64,000 nucleotides of DNA. It comes from Plasmodiophora brassicae (Eukaryota; Endomyxa: Phytomyxea; Phytomyxea; Plasmodiophorida). Of the stretch, positions 20,101 through 32,639 are shown piece after piece; the stretch's first letter is position 1, and every line of letters begins with the position of its first letter. The DNA lies in contig CP145419.1 of assembly GCA_036867785.1 (NCBI GenBank), forward strand, positions 1,142,895 to 1,206,894. The letters run 5' to 3'. Position numbers and translations under genes: made by a program. The notes under the pieces are model-generated. The model was not told the DNA's origin. It did not search any database and saw only the letters and a program-made list of their open reading frames with translations.

Positions 20101-23100
20101 CAGGTCAGCGGAGAGCGGGACGGCCTGTATAAGGGCATCGCCCAGATGAGACAGGTACGGAACGAAGAGCGCGTCGCACCGCAGGACGTGGCGGAACACC
20201 TGTCGAGCACACAATGAATGGATACTGTCGCGACAGACGACGACAACGGGAACCGGACGGTACCTCCAGGGCGTTCGCCGGCGAGCTCGATGCCACGCGT
20301 CCGGTGAGGACCACCCAAGCGGGAACATCAATGTCAGCGAACAGGCCGCTCAGGAGGACATCGTCATCCGCTTCGGGCTGGTCGGATGCAGTGAACGGGT
20401 GCAGCTGGGCGAACTCGTGCGCCGCCTGCGACTTGGGCGGTTCCAGGGCCAGCTCGTCGAACGACTGGTGGAAGAACGTCGCCAGGGCGTCGAGCGCGTC
20501 CTTGCAAACGTCATGCGTCCTGGCACAGCGGAACGCGCGAATGTACAGTCCAAGGTAGGCACAGCGTTTCGAGGAGCGGCTGGCGATCGCCGTGCGAACC
20601 AGCAGAAGGAGCGTGGCCGCCTGAAGCGCGGATTCGTCGCCGGAAATCGTTGGCAACAATGGCACCTGCTGGACGCCCAGCTGTGCACGGGCGAACGAAG
20701 ACAGCTGGGACAGCGTGCCAATCTTGAACAGGTCATGCGCCCGCTCGATCAAGACGGCGAACAGGGTCGCGAGTTCCACTTTGACGCCGATCGAATGCGA
20801 CTCGTTGTCGGCGTTGTCGATCAGCGGGCCGACCACGCTGCTGAATATCGAGCGGACCTCGCGCTCGGGACGCAGGCGGGCAATCGGGAGAAGGAGCAGC
20901 CGTATGCCAGCGCACCGGTCCGCATTCGTGAACGTGGAATGCGACGGTTGGTCCGGTGTCGAGGCGGGCGGGAGGACGTTCGCGACAAAGTCGCGCACGA
21001 CAGCGGCCAGCTTCATGATCGAGAGGCCCAGCGCGATCTCGTCCATGAAGAACGCGTCGATGAATGCGAAATCGACCGGAGCCTTCGTGCCCGTCGCCGA
21101 CAGCAGCATCCACAGCGTCGAGATTGGCATGGACGATGTTGCAGAATGTGGGCTTGATCCTGTGGACAGGGACGGATCCAGGCGCGATGTCCAATCTGTA
21201 TCGCTGTCAGGTGACGACTACCACCGACCCATAGCAGGCACGACTTACAAGACACCAAGCAATGAGCGAGCCGAATCCGCTTCACAACCTGCTCCGTTGG
21301 CGTATCGGGAACGATCGACATGTTCGACTGGGCCATCCACGACTGGAACACGGCCTGCACGATACGCGACGCTTCCGGCTGCGCCAGCCAGAGCGGACGG
21401 TACTGGACCAACTGGTACACAATGTTGACGCCCTGCAGCTCCAGCTCTTCGACCGCTTTCTCAGGGATCTGACGCCGCTGGACGGATTCAGTATCAGGCA
21501 CGTCGTGCGCACTGTCGATGTCCATGGCATTGTCGGCACCGCCAGATTCCTGCATCCGCATCTGGCGCTGCTGTTGCCTGTGGATCTGCATCTGCTGCGC
21601 CTGCGTCTGCTGCGACTGCTCAATGTTGAACGACGCAGCCAGGAGTTGGTCGGACAGCATGATGAGGGTTTCGCAGACGACCCCGCAGGACGGCGACGCC
21701 AAGATCTCGAGGAACAGCTGCGACAGGCGCCGATCGACCAGATTCTTGGGGGTTAGGAAGAACGCGACAGCCTCCGCGGCGTACTTGCAGACGAACCGAA
21801 GAAGAGGAGGTCGGAAGGGTGACGGCTGCAGGACGCTGTGCCCACCGAATACGCGAAGCAGAGGAAGCATGGACTCAAGCGACACAACCGCCATGACAAG
21901 TTTTGTCAGGAACTGACGTGGTGCTAAACAAACACGTCAGAGGAGGCCGGCGAGATTGCACATCGCAGCGTACCAGGAGGAAGCCGATGGAATAGATCCA
22001 GTAGGCGGCAGGGAAGGCGAACCTCGTCACCCGGTTTGCAGAGCGCAGGAAGGGCGACCGGCTGCGGGACGGTCAGCATCTGCTTGATGGCTTCACTGAA
22101 GAAAAACAGGTGATCGAGAAGCGTGCGCCCCAGCGTCACGTTGAAGCAGTGCGAAAGAAGTTGCAGCAGGTGCTCCAGAAGGTCCAGCAATGGCATCGTC
22201 AACGTCGACGAATCCGCCAGATTGCGAAGCACAGGCTCCAAGCAGTTGCGAAGCAACGCCTTCGGCAACTTGTGGTGTCGGCACAGAATGGCAAGGCCAC
22301 GTTTGGCGGCGACGACGACGCGCGACCCAGAGTTTCGATCAACAAGCGCATTGAACAGCGACTGAACGACAGCGTTACGCAGGTCGTCGTTGGAGCTCAG
22401 CGGCGTTGACGAAACCGTAACGGCCATCAGGGAAATGTACTCGACCTGACAATTTCGATTAGCAGTCAGCCAGCTTGCCGGACACGAACCTTGACTAACC
22501 GTTAATCGCGAGAATTCCAGGGATGATGCGCGTCCCATAGGCTGCCGGTTTCTCGAGGAGCGCCCTGCCTTCAATGATTCGATCGTATCGCGGACCAATG
22601 TGACCAGCTGGTCAGGAGGAACGAGGGACGGGCGCAATCGCAGTGCAAGGCACGCAGACCAGACGTACCCGACGCGCATCGATGGTGCCACCTTCGACAG
22701 CGTTCGGTGCAGAACGGGTTCGGCCAGTTTGTCCAGGATCGGTGACAGCAGGGTGCCCAGGTGGATCTCACGGCGCTCGGCGACGTGTTCCATCAACCGG
22801 AGGCAGATATAACGACAGGACGGCAACGGGTCGCTGAGGTGCGCCGCCATTTCGTTGACAAGAATGGCGTCATTGCTTGGGTCCTGATCCAGGAACGCGT
22901 CCACGATAGCAAGCAGGTTGTTTTCGGCAACCTCGATCAGGGCAGCCGTCCGCTCCGTTGGCGCCTCGGTGTCGAACGATTCATCCGTTGAACGCTCGCT
23001 GTCAACCAGGTCGGTTTCATCTTCGGGGTCATAGTACCGCAACTGCTGGTACGAAGCCGTCTGCTCGCCGAGCGTTGCAATCAGCGCGTTGGCAACCTCG

Positions 23101-26100
23101 ATCGTATGCCCGGCAAGCCACCTTTCATCCAATCGCCTACGCTGACAATCAACAGCCGCATAAGCGCTTTTCGTCACGCGAACCTGTACCTGACGAGAAT
23201 GGACAGGCCTGCAACTCCGGCCGTACGGCTGGCAATGGAGCGCCCGTAACAAGCGGTCATAAGCCGTAAGAGCAGGGCGTCAATGGCGGCCGAGTCGGAG
23301 GCTCCGTCGACACCAAACAGGACAATGAGCTCATCGACGAACATCTCAATAGCATCGAGCATTGCGGCATGCAGGCGCTCGTTCGCGAACGTCGAAGGCT
23401 CCATGAGCTGGTCAACGAGCGCTTGTATGACGACCTGGCGTTCGCTTTCCAGCAGACCGCCAGACGTCATTGCCGAGGCGGGCGGCGGGAGGGGGCGCGG
23501 GTCCAGCGCGTACGTTAGCGCAAAGAATCGGATCAAGCGCTCCAGGTAGACTTGTGCTTCACGTGCGGGACCCGGTTGGGCGCGCCCACCTGCTGCAATC
23601 AGCAGCAGACCCTCAATCAGGCGCTTGGCGGCAACGTCGAGCGCGTCCAGTTTCGGGCGCCGACGAACGATCATGACCATCTCCTGTTCCGCATTGTCAG
23701 GCAGACTGACCGGGCCAGCATCCACATCGTCGTCGGCGCCGTCGACCATAGAGAACGGTGTACGTGGGGCCGCCGCAGGTGGCTGGGATACCGGGAGTCG
23801 ATGCATGTCGATGGGTACGGACGGATCAATGTCGAATATGCACGGGACGCAGGCCTTGATTAGGTTCAGCGCATGGACGTCGAACCCGCCACTGTGCAGG
23901 TTCGTCGACTGCCGCAGGCATTCAACAGCCTTCCCCAGGATCGCCGAGAACGGCAACGAAACGCGATGGTTGTTAATGAGCAGACGGAACGACAGGCCTT
24001 CGTGAACGTTGTCTCGATACGGCAGCGCCATCGGGTCCGTCAGGAAGCGACGATTCCGGCCGCCGAGTTTGCCCAGGAGGGACAGGGCAGCGGCCCCGAA
24101 CGGCGCTGGGGACGGGCGAAGCAACGCGCATAGCGATCGCATCGCTGACGATATTTCGGAAGCGAGGTTCACGAACAGATAATCGTGGTTCAGCTTGTCA
24201 ACCCAGAACTCGAACGTCCGAAGACCGATCTTGACGACCTGTGTTGCACAGTAAGATGCCGACTAACCCTGGAACCGTGCCCACAACAGCGGCTACCTGG
24301 TCATCGCGCGACTCTAGCGCCCGAACGACCGAGTGCATCATGAGCGGAATGTAGGACAGTAGCGTGGACAGACGCGCAGGGACCGTTAGGCACAGTTCGA
24401 CAGCGAGTTCACGGGTCGGCTGATCGTTCTGCGCCTGGTCCTGGAGTGACGACAGGCCAGCAAGCAGTTCGGGAAGCAACGGGACGAAGGTCTCGTAGAG
24501 CCGCTGGAACTTCCCGCCACCAATGCTCCGAAACAGGTGCCGAAGCATCAACAGATAATGCTGTTTGTAGCGACAGCGAAGCGCGAGTCGGACGGAGCGG
24601 CGAACCAGACGCGCCATGTAGGGCAGCAGCGCGTCCTCGTTGTCCGCGTACAATGATAACGACCCGGCCACAATACGGAACATGTTCAAGAGCAGCAGAG
24701 CCGTTGCCGATCGCGTTTTCTCCTCGTCGGTGGCATTAGGGCGCAACTCGGCGGCGGTCGGCGCGCCCATGTCCTCCAACCGTTCGAGGACAAAGATCAT
24801 GACGATGTCGGCGAAGATCTTCGATACGGACGGGTTGCCCAGGAACTGCTGCGGAATGACCAGACGCGGCAGGCGCTCGTACTTCACCATCGCCTCGAAC
24901 AGGTGCCCAATGTCAACGCCCACGACGCGCCTGAAACTCGCCGGGTCCAGGCTCTGTACGACACGACCGTCACGAACTCCCACCAACAATGTTCTCAGCG
25001 CAAACTTACAACGAAGACGTTCGCAAACCTCTCGACAAACGAGGCGGCCGACGCAACTGGGACAATCGGCGACGGCCGTTTGGATCCGTCCAACGCGCCT
25101 CCCTCGGATGAGGGTTCAGACACGTCGACCGCTGGCGGTGGAGGTGAAGACGTGGGCTCGGAACTGGTCAGCTCAAACAGAGCGAAACAGCGCAAAGCAC
25201 CTCGCATGAAACGGGACACAAGCCGGCACTCGTCAATCTTGAACATCCATCCGCCTTTCGATCCCAGGGCGCCGCTGATGTTTGCTATCCGCCACAGCAG
25301 CGTCTGTAGGTCACGAACGATAACCTGCAGGAGCTGCTCGAGAGCGAGCACGTCATTCACCGGCGCTGTCCCGTCGTCCTCATCCACCAGCCTGGGGATT
25401 GCATCCGCGAGCGACTCCACCTTCACGACCAGCATCTGGAAGATCCGGACGAGAAGGTGGCGACCCCTCGTCTGCATGTCGTCGTCGACAGCGCCACCAG
25501 CCGCCACTGACCCAGCGACGTCAGGCCGATCGACTCGGTTCGTTGTGCTAACTCTGAGAAAGCGGTCAGGCAAACGAGGGGAGCAAGGGCGTGTGCGAAT
25601 GGCGTTACCTGAAGATGTTCTCCACCAGAGCCAGTACGACCTGGAGCGACATGACTTGCATGTTGGCCGGCAGGGTCCGATCGTGGACGTTGAGGGCGAA
25701 CGTGTGGATGATGTTGGCGAGTTGCCCGAGCGAATTCAGTTCGCCTTCGGCGCTAGCCCGCTTGACGATGTCGCTGATGATCTCCAGGGCGAGCTCGTGC
25801 ATGGCCCGATGCCGAACGGGATCCGCGCCGCGCCCAAGCAGAACGGCCGTATCCAGGAACACGTTCAGGTGCCGGTAGACGCCGCGACGTAACTCGCTGC
25901 CGCCGAGAGCGCGTAACGCTTCCAGGACGTTCTCGCGGTCAGACCCACAGACGAGCAAGAGCTGGCGAGTGCTCGTGCAGAGCGTGTCCTGCAGCGGGAG
26001 GAGCAGGTCCCTGGTCGCCGGCGCCTGCACGCGAACAAGCCCGGCAATGAACGACAGCGTCCGGGCCTGGACGCTGATCAGCAGGTGGCAGGCGCGAACA

Positions 26101-26834
26101 TTGGCCTTGTTCTGCCTCAGGTTGAACTTGAGCGCCTTGTGCATGACGGCCAGCAGCGCCGGGAGCGCCTCCATCAGCGCCGCCTCGTGCGTCGCCATCA
26201 GGCCGCGTAGCAGATTCGGGCACAACGACAGGATGCGAAGCGACTGGGCGCTGCGCATCACCACAGGCGACGACGAATGCTGGTCGTTGGCCATCGTCGG
26301 CAGATTCCGGTACGACGTCTCCACGAAACGTAACGCGTCGGCGGCCGTCGCGGCGCCGAGCGCGCTGCCGTGCGACGCGAACAGACGCGCCACGATGTTG
26401 CAGGCCAAGACGCCGTTGTCCTCGTTATCCGACGTCATGATGGCGAGGCAGGCGGATGTCAGCGACGATAAGGTCGGCGCGGGCAGCGACCCGAGGAACG
26501 CAACGCGATCGTGCAGGCAGGACAGGATCGCGCGGCGCACACGATGCCGCTGCCCGGTCGGGATGAACTCGGGCGCGTAATCGTCCAGGACTCTGTCCAG
26601 CGTTCCGTCAGCAAACGAACACTGACGTGGGACGCGGCGCCGTAACTGCAAGCACGCGTTGACGATGGCGTTGGAGATGGGCTCCAGGTCCGGATTCGGC
26701 ATCGCCAGCAGACTCGGCGTCCAGACCAGGCCGATCGCATGGGCGGCCGCCGCCGGGTCCTTACCCTCCGACAGCGCGTTGATCAGGGCGGTCAGGTCGC
26801 TGACGTCGGCGCCAGTCGCCGCCGCCGACGGCAT
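14159..26834 (-). CDS. TRRAP: TRRAP/Tra1, pseudokinase scaffold of SAGA and NuA4
   Basis: Sixteen exons: 26834-25609, 25553-25010, 24953-24297, 24238-23190, 23136-22500, 22445-21974, 21923-21249, 21195-20264, 20199-19093, 19037-18303, 18250-17807, 17748-16942, 16877-16174, 16114-15568, 15487-14651, 14596-14159. The introns are 50-80 nt. Coding length is 11,811 nt, 3,936 residues, like human TRRAP (~3,860). The N-terminal HEAT region includes ALNVHDRTLPANMQVMS, a TRRAP/Tra1 signature. The FAT domain contains WEHEWVRCAKHLHQW. The kinase-like domain has VPFRLTPN, and the FATC end is NLSAMPATWHPWF. Where active PIKKs have GDRHxxN and DFG this protein has LRIGDRTPQRIW and NDFYPSY, so it is a pseudokinase, as TRRAP is. 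Role: platform recruiting acetyltransferase complexes to activators. An in-frame ATG at 26936 is an alternative start. Diverges from VPS35. Confidence 0.96.
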
Positions 26835-27279
26835 CGCTGAGGCGACGTTGCTGTCGTCCCCCTGGGCCCTTGACGGTACGCAGTACGCACGCACTATTGG
26901 AGGCGCTTCGCCGACCTGCACGGCAGGATCCCGCATGCGCGACCGAGACAGCCCCACCGGCCAATCCCGTTTGCAGCGCGCGACATGGCCCGCTCGTTGC
27001 CCGTCAGAAAATTCGCATCGTTCCGCACGTCAAATTGGCCAATGCATGACGCCCCCCCTCCCCCGGCACGTCGTTGTTCGCGAGCGCCGCGTGCGAGCTG
27101 CAAAGTGCGTGACTGGCGCCCCGCGTAGGACCCGGCTGTGGGGCGTCACGTCCGCCGGGGTTGCCGACACAGGGCGACAGTCGGTGCGTTATATTTCGGC
27201 GTTCGGTTTTGGGGCGGCACGATCACCGAGCGACGGTCGCGAGTGCGTCCCCCGGTGAACGGCGTCCGACACGACGACC
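26835..27279. promoter_or_regulatory. Divergent promoter region of TRRAP and VPS35
   Basis: About 445 bases between the two divergent start codons. It contains a C-rich tract (cgccccccctcccccgg near 27050) and an A/T patch (gttatatttcgg near 27187) about 90 bases before the VPS35 ATG that could serve as a TATA-like element. Part of the left end could be TRRAP coding if the ATG at 26936 is used. Confidence 0.4.
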
Positions 27280-29903
27280 ATGGTAGGCGGGCGCTCGGTG
27301 GGTGGTGGCGACGGAAATTCGCGCGCTGACCCCGCTGTAGTCGTCGGGCGGTGCGGCCACGTTGGGACGGCCCGGGTCGCGGTCGAGTCTCGCGGGCGGC
27401 GACGAACAGGACCGGATCCTGGACGAGGCCAACAACAACGTGAAGCGGAACGCGTTCTACATGAAACGCGCCATCGATGAAGGGCACACGGGCGACGCGA
27501 TCAAGTTCGCCACCGACATGATCTACGAGCTGCGCACCGGGAAGCTGTCGCCACAGAACTACTACGACCTGTACATCAGCGTCACCGACGAGCTCAGGTA
27601 GGCCAACGTTCCGCGTCCCATAGGCGAGCCACGTTCCTAAACGCGGGGTGCCACGTGCAGGTCGCTGGAGGCCTACTTGGAGGATGTGCACTTGGCGGCG
27701 GATAAAAAGTCGAACCTGTACGAGAAGGTGCAGCACGCGGGTAACATTATCCCTCGTCTGTACCTGCTCGTTCTCGTCGGCTGCATCTATATCCGCACGC
27801 AGACGAGCCCGGCCATGGACATACTGTTCGACCTCGTCGAGCTGTGCAAAGGCGTCCAGCACCCGACCCGCGGCTTGTTCCTGCGATCCTACCTGACGCA
27901 GTGCTCCAAGGACAAGCTGCCGGATGTGAACACGGCCCTCCAGGGCGTCGACTTGAGGTAATCGTCCTGTTTCAATCGTCGTGCGGCCTTCTCCCTGAGT
28001 GGCGCACCCAGCGACCCCAAGCCTGTCAAAGATGCAATCGAGTTTCTGCTCCAGAACTTCAGCGAGGTCAACCGGCTGTGGGTTCGCATGCAGCACCAAG
28101 GAGCGAACCGGGATCGGGCACGTCGGGAGCGTGAACGGCAGAACCTGCGGATGCTGGTCGGGACGAACCTGGTGCGGTTATCGCAGCTGGAATCGATCGA
28201 CCTGGCGACGTATAAAGAGGTCGTCCTGCCGCGCCTGCTCGAACAAGTCATCAACTGCAAGGACAAGATCGCACAGGAGTACTTGATGGATTGCATCATC
28301 CAAGTGTTCCCCGACGAATACCACCTGGCGACGCTTGAGACGTTCCTCGGGTCCATCTCTCAGCTGCAGCCGAAGGTCAACTCGAAGGACATCGTCATCA
28401 GCCTGATGAACCGCTTGTCGTCGTACGCGCTGCAGTCGCCGCACGCCATACCGGACGACCTCGAGATGTTCGCCATGTTCCGCGACTACTCCAAGACCAT
28501 CATGCAGACGAAGGAGGGCATGCCCGTGCCAGACGTCCTATCGTTGCAGGTCGCCCTGATCAACTTTGCGTCGAAAGTCTACCCCGACCGCCTGTCCTAC
28601 ATCGACGACATCCTCAGCAACGTTGCCGTGACGCTGCAATCCACAGGGTCAAAGACCGCCCCCGCCAAAGGCGTACGACACGTCGTGAAGCTGCTGACTG
28701 TACCTCTGGAGACGGTTTCCACTCGCGTGCTTGACCTGGCGCACTACGCAAACGTTCTGCAATACCTGGATTTCGAGAACAGGAAACAGGTCGCCAACTC
28801 CATCGTTCAGGTACGTTCCTGCCCGTATCGTCCAACACGGGGCTAACGTGTTCGTGCAGTCCGTCTTGGAAGCGGGTGCCCCACTGACCGACCTCGGCAA
28901 GGCGACCACGCTGTTCGAGTACATTGCCCCACTGCTGCGGGATCTGGATGACACGCCGCCCCTGGACGACTCGCTGAAATACGAGTTCGAGGCCGAGCAG
29001 CATGATGTCGCCCGCCTGGTCCATTTGCTGAACGCGTCGAACACGGACGCCCAGTTCGCGTTGCTGCAAATGGCGAAGAAGCAACTGTGCAGTGGCGGGC
29101 CGACTCGAATGCCATTCACGATGCCGGCCCTCGCGTTCAGTTGCCTGCGCCTGATCCCCCGAGTGTTCGAACGCGAACAACGGGAGGACGTGGACCAGGC
29201 TGTCAAGTCTAAGAACGTGTTCCGCGTCGTGCACCAGCTGATCTCGTCCATTGCGTCAACGTCGCCTCAGGTCGCCGTTCGCATATTCCTGGCGACGGCC
29301 CTCGCGTCCGACCGATGCGCCTTCGAGGAGATCACCTACGAGTTCATGACGCAGGCGTTCATGACGTACGAGGAGGAGATCGCGAACTCCAAGGAGCAGC
29401 ACGCCGCCGTGCAGCTGTTCGCTGGCACGATCCAGCACCTGTCGGCGCTGTCTGAGGAATCGTACGACACACTGAGCAGCAAGGTGACGCAGCACGCTGC
29501 GCGCCTGCTGAAGAAGCGGGACCAGGTGCGAGGCCTGTGCCTGTGCGCCCACATGCTGTGGACCTCCAAGTGCGGCGGAAAGAACAGGGGCGAAGCGGTC
29601 CTGTCGGCGCTGCAGCGTGCGATCAAGATTTCGAACAACGTGATGAACGCGCAGGAGCAGGCCGAGCTGCTCATCGAGATCCTGGACGACATGGTGCACT
29701 TCTTCGAGAAGGAGGTCCAGTGCATCAACGCAGAGCGCATAAAGAACGTCGTCGAGCTCGTCCAGGAGCACCTTGCCGACCTGGAGGATGGGCGGGCCAC
29801 CAAGACCATCAAGGGCCAGTTCGACCAGATCGTCGATCGCATCAAGGCCAAGGACGGTGTTTCGACATATTCGCATGACGCCGGCGATGGTTTCGCAGCG
29901 TGA
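27280..29903 (+). CDS. VPS35: Retromer subunit VPS35
   Basis: Five exons: 27280-27282 (the ATG alone), 27341-27597, 27661-27957, 28012-28810, 28860-29903 (introns 58, 63, 54, 49 nt), giving 799 residues against ~796 in human. N-terminal QDRILDEANNNVKRNAFYMK corresponds to the VPS26-binding start of VPS35. SPQNYYDLYISVTDELR, NFSEVNRLWVRMQHQG and YLDFENRKQVANSIVQ are strongly conserved family segments; the C-terminal solenoid that binds VPS29 runs to the end. VPS35 is the backbone of the retromer coat that returns receptors from endosomes to the Golgi. For intron 3 an acceptor at 27999 would give only 42 nt and four more residues; I prefer 28011. No frame in the first long exon has its own suitable ATG, which supports the split start. 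Confidence 0.94.
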
Positions 29904-30237
29904 TCGGCGCTGCCCCCCGAGCCTGGACACCGTGTCTAAATTCCGCCTGTACCCCACGTGAAACGTTATCGACTTGCCTGGTATGTTCCCCCGCCTAATG
30001 CTCAATCGGGGAGACGTGTGGCCTGAGCTAATAATGGCGCGCGCCGCGGGCCAAAAAATGACGCGTCCGGCGCGCGCCGGCCACCGTCGGGACCGCTTTT
30101 TGTGCTTGGAACTTGGTCGCACGGTCTGCCCAGATGGTAACGGGGAATGGTGAAGTGCGGCGTGGCATCGGACCAACTGCTGCACCGTCCCGCCCGTCAC
30201 GTCTGGCGCCGAATCGGTATTGCTCGGGGCGTTTTTG
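29904..30237. other. Intergenic, NAPRT upstream region
   Basis: 334 bases between two plus-strand genes. It contains VPS35 3' sequence and the NAPRT promoter, with a run of A (ccaaaaaatgacgcg near 30050). No RNA gene or extra protein recognised. Confidence 0.4.
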
Positions 30238-32315
30238 ATGGTGGCAGCGGCGTCGCCCGTCGTGGACCGCGATGACGCGCCAACGTCGCCCTTTGTCACG
30301 CCGCTGCTGACGGACCTGTACCAGATCTCGATGGCCTACGCCTACTGGCGCGCTGGGCGCCACGACGACCTGGCCGTGTTCGACCTGTTCTTCCGGCACA
30401 ACCCGTTCAACGGGTGCTCTGTATCCGTTGCATGCGCGCTGGATCACGTCTGACCGTTTCCCCCCAGCGAGTACACTGTGTTCGCCGGCCTGTCCGAGTG
30501 CCTGCGCTTCGTCAACTCGTACCGATTTTCGGAAAGCGACATCGCCCACCTGCGCCGCAAGTATCCGATGATGGATGGCGCCTTCTTCGACTACCTGGCA
30601 ACGTTGGATGCCCGGCGGCTGCGCATCTACGCCATCGACGAGGGAACCGTCGTCTTCCCCAGGGTCCCTCTCATCCGCGTTGAAGGTGCAGCCGCGCGCC
30701 GCCGCCGCCGTTCCGAGGACTTGCTTATCCGTCGGGCAGGTCCACTGCTGCTGGCGCAGCTGATGGAGACCACGTTCCTCGTCCTCGTGAACTTCGCGTC
30801 GCTGATCACGACGAACGCCGCCAGGCATCGCGAAGTGGTCGGCGACCGCACCGCGCTGCTGGAGTTTGGCCTGCGCCGCGCCCAAGGTATTCACCGCGCT
30901 CCCGAACGCTACGGTTAGAGCATGAACGGAGGGACCCTGTAGGGCCGGATGGCGGCATGTCTGCTTCGCGTTACGCCTACATGGGTGGGGTGTGTATTCC
31001 GTCTGAACGCCATCCACGTGCCGAGTTGTTTACCGTGCTGTCTCGCTACAGTTCAATGCCACCAGCAACGTTCTGGCTGGGAAGTTGTTCGACATCGAGG
31101 TGAAGGGGACCCATGCGCACGCGTTCGTGTCAAGCTTCACGTCGATGGACGACCTGAAGACGACGACGATCGTGTCGCCTACGGGGGAGCCTGTCGAATT
31201 CGCGGCGCTGTGCACTGCCTATCGCGACCGGCTCGGCGTGAGCACGAACACGAGCGAGCTGGCCGCTTTTATCAGCTACGCGCAAGCGTTTCCCAACGGG
31301 TTCCTCGCCCTGATCGACACGTATACCGTGCTGGACAGCGGTCTGTACAACTTCCTTGCGGTGGCGTTGGCGCTGCACGACATTGGATACAAGCCAGTCG
31401 GCCTGCGTCTGGATTCTGGGGACCTGGCATACTTCTCCAACGAATGTCGCAAGGCATTCATCGACATCAGCGATCGGTACATGTCTGGGGGATACGGTCC
31501 ACTGGGGTATCTGACACCAGGACGCAGGTTCGGCGTTCCCTTCGAGAACCTGACAATTGTAGCCAGTAGCGACATCAATGAAGACGTCCTGCAGTCCCTT
31601 ACTGTTCAGGGCCACTCAATCGGTTCATCAGCCACCGCACGTCGTACACCTTGCGTTGACGTTTGTGTATGCAGATAGTTTCGGCATTGGAACGCACCTC
31701 GTTACGTGTCAGAAACAGCCAGTCAGTCGATACGCGCCAAGCGCTCCGTCCTCCCACCCGGCCATCTGACGTTCATGGCTTAGGCGCTCGGTTGCGTCTA
31801 CAAGCTCGTGGAGATCAACGGCCATCCCCGGATCAAGGTATCGGCTGACATTGGGAAGGTCACGATCCCAGGTCGCAAGACGGCCTACCGGTTGTTCAAC
31901 GAGCAAGGTGTGCCCGTCATCGACCTGCTGGCCCAAGCGCATGAACCAGCACCCGTGGCCAACTGCCGCATCCGATGCAATCATCCAGTCGGTAATCTTC
32001 CGGTTGACGAGTCGGGTGGCGCGCGTAGTCGTGATCTGATACCTGTGGCTCACAGAACATCAGAAGCGATGCGACGTGTTGCCCTCGCGCGTTGAGGACC
32101 TGTTGCGCCTCGCCTGGGCAGACGGCAAGCGTGCGAGGCCAGAGCCGACCCTACGGGAGCTGCGGGATCGGGTGAGGGCGCAAGTACAGTCGCTGCGTCC
32201 CGACCATCGTCGGTTCTTGAACCCGACCCCGTACAAGGTGTCGTTGACGACATCCTTGCTGACCTTCATGCACACGTTATGGCTGGACGAAACCCCTGTC
32301 CAGGTACTTCGCTGA
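30238..32315 (+). CDS. NAPRT: Nicotinate phosphoribosyltransferase (NAD salvage)
   Basis: Eight exons: 30238-30413, 30468-30685, 30740-30886, 30943-30989, 31052-31622, 31675-31731, 31794-31991, 32056-32315 (introns 52-64 nt), giving 557 residues (human 538). Family segments: [16 protein letters not shown] at the start, [17 protein letters not shown] across intron 1, [77 protein letters not shown] and PTPYKVSLT near the end. The catalytic His lies in THAHAFV. It makes nicotinate mononucleotide from nicotinate, PRPP and ATP, the Preiss-Handler entry to NAD, in the cytosol. The gene ends ETPVQVLR directly before the stop; a possible GT within that codon run is not needed. Confidence 0.94.
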
Positions 32316-32639
32316 GAAGGTCGAATCCCTGTGGTACCGATTACTACATGATCCGTCTATTCGCTACGTTGCGCCATACTGGTGCCGACGTCATGTGACA
32401 CACAACCCGGAGACAGCCATGTCTGTTCGGCCATGGTCGGACAACTGGGGTTTGAAATCGATTGCCAGTGGGACACTACTCGCGACCAGCATGGAGGGGG
32501 GAGCCGATCATCTGCTTTCCGATGCACTGCAGAGCCGACACACGGACGAGACCATATGGGCGCTGGCTCTGCCCAGCCTCCTCAAGCACCATGGACCATG
32601 TGACGATGATTATTATGTAGGTATTCGGATGTAGCGGGA
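32316..32639. other. Intergenic between convergent genes
   Basis: 324 bases between the NAPRT stop (plus) and the cyclin stop (minus). A plus frame of 79 residues (32395-32634) is open but matches nothing I know and has no typical gene features. I treat it as non-coding. Confidence 0.35.

Noticed and set aside
27146-28099. 317-residue minus frame
   Set aside because: Antisense to VPS35 exons and introns.
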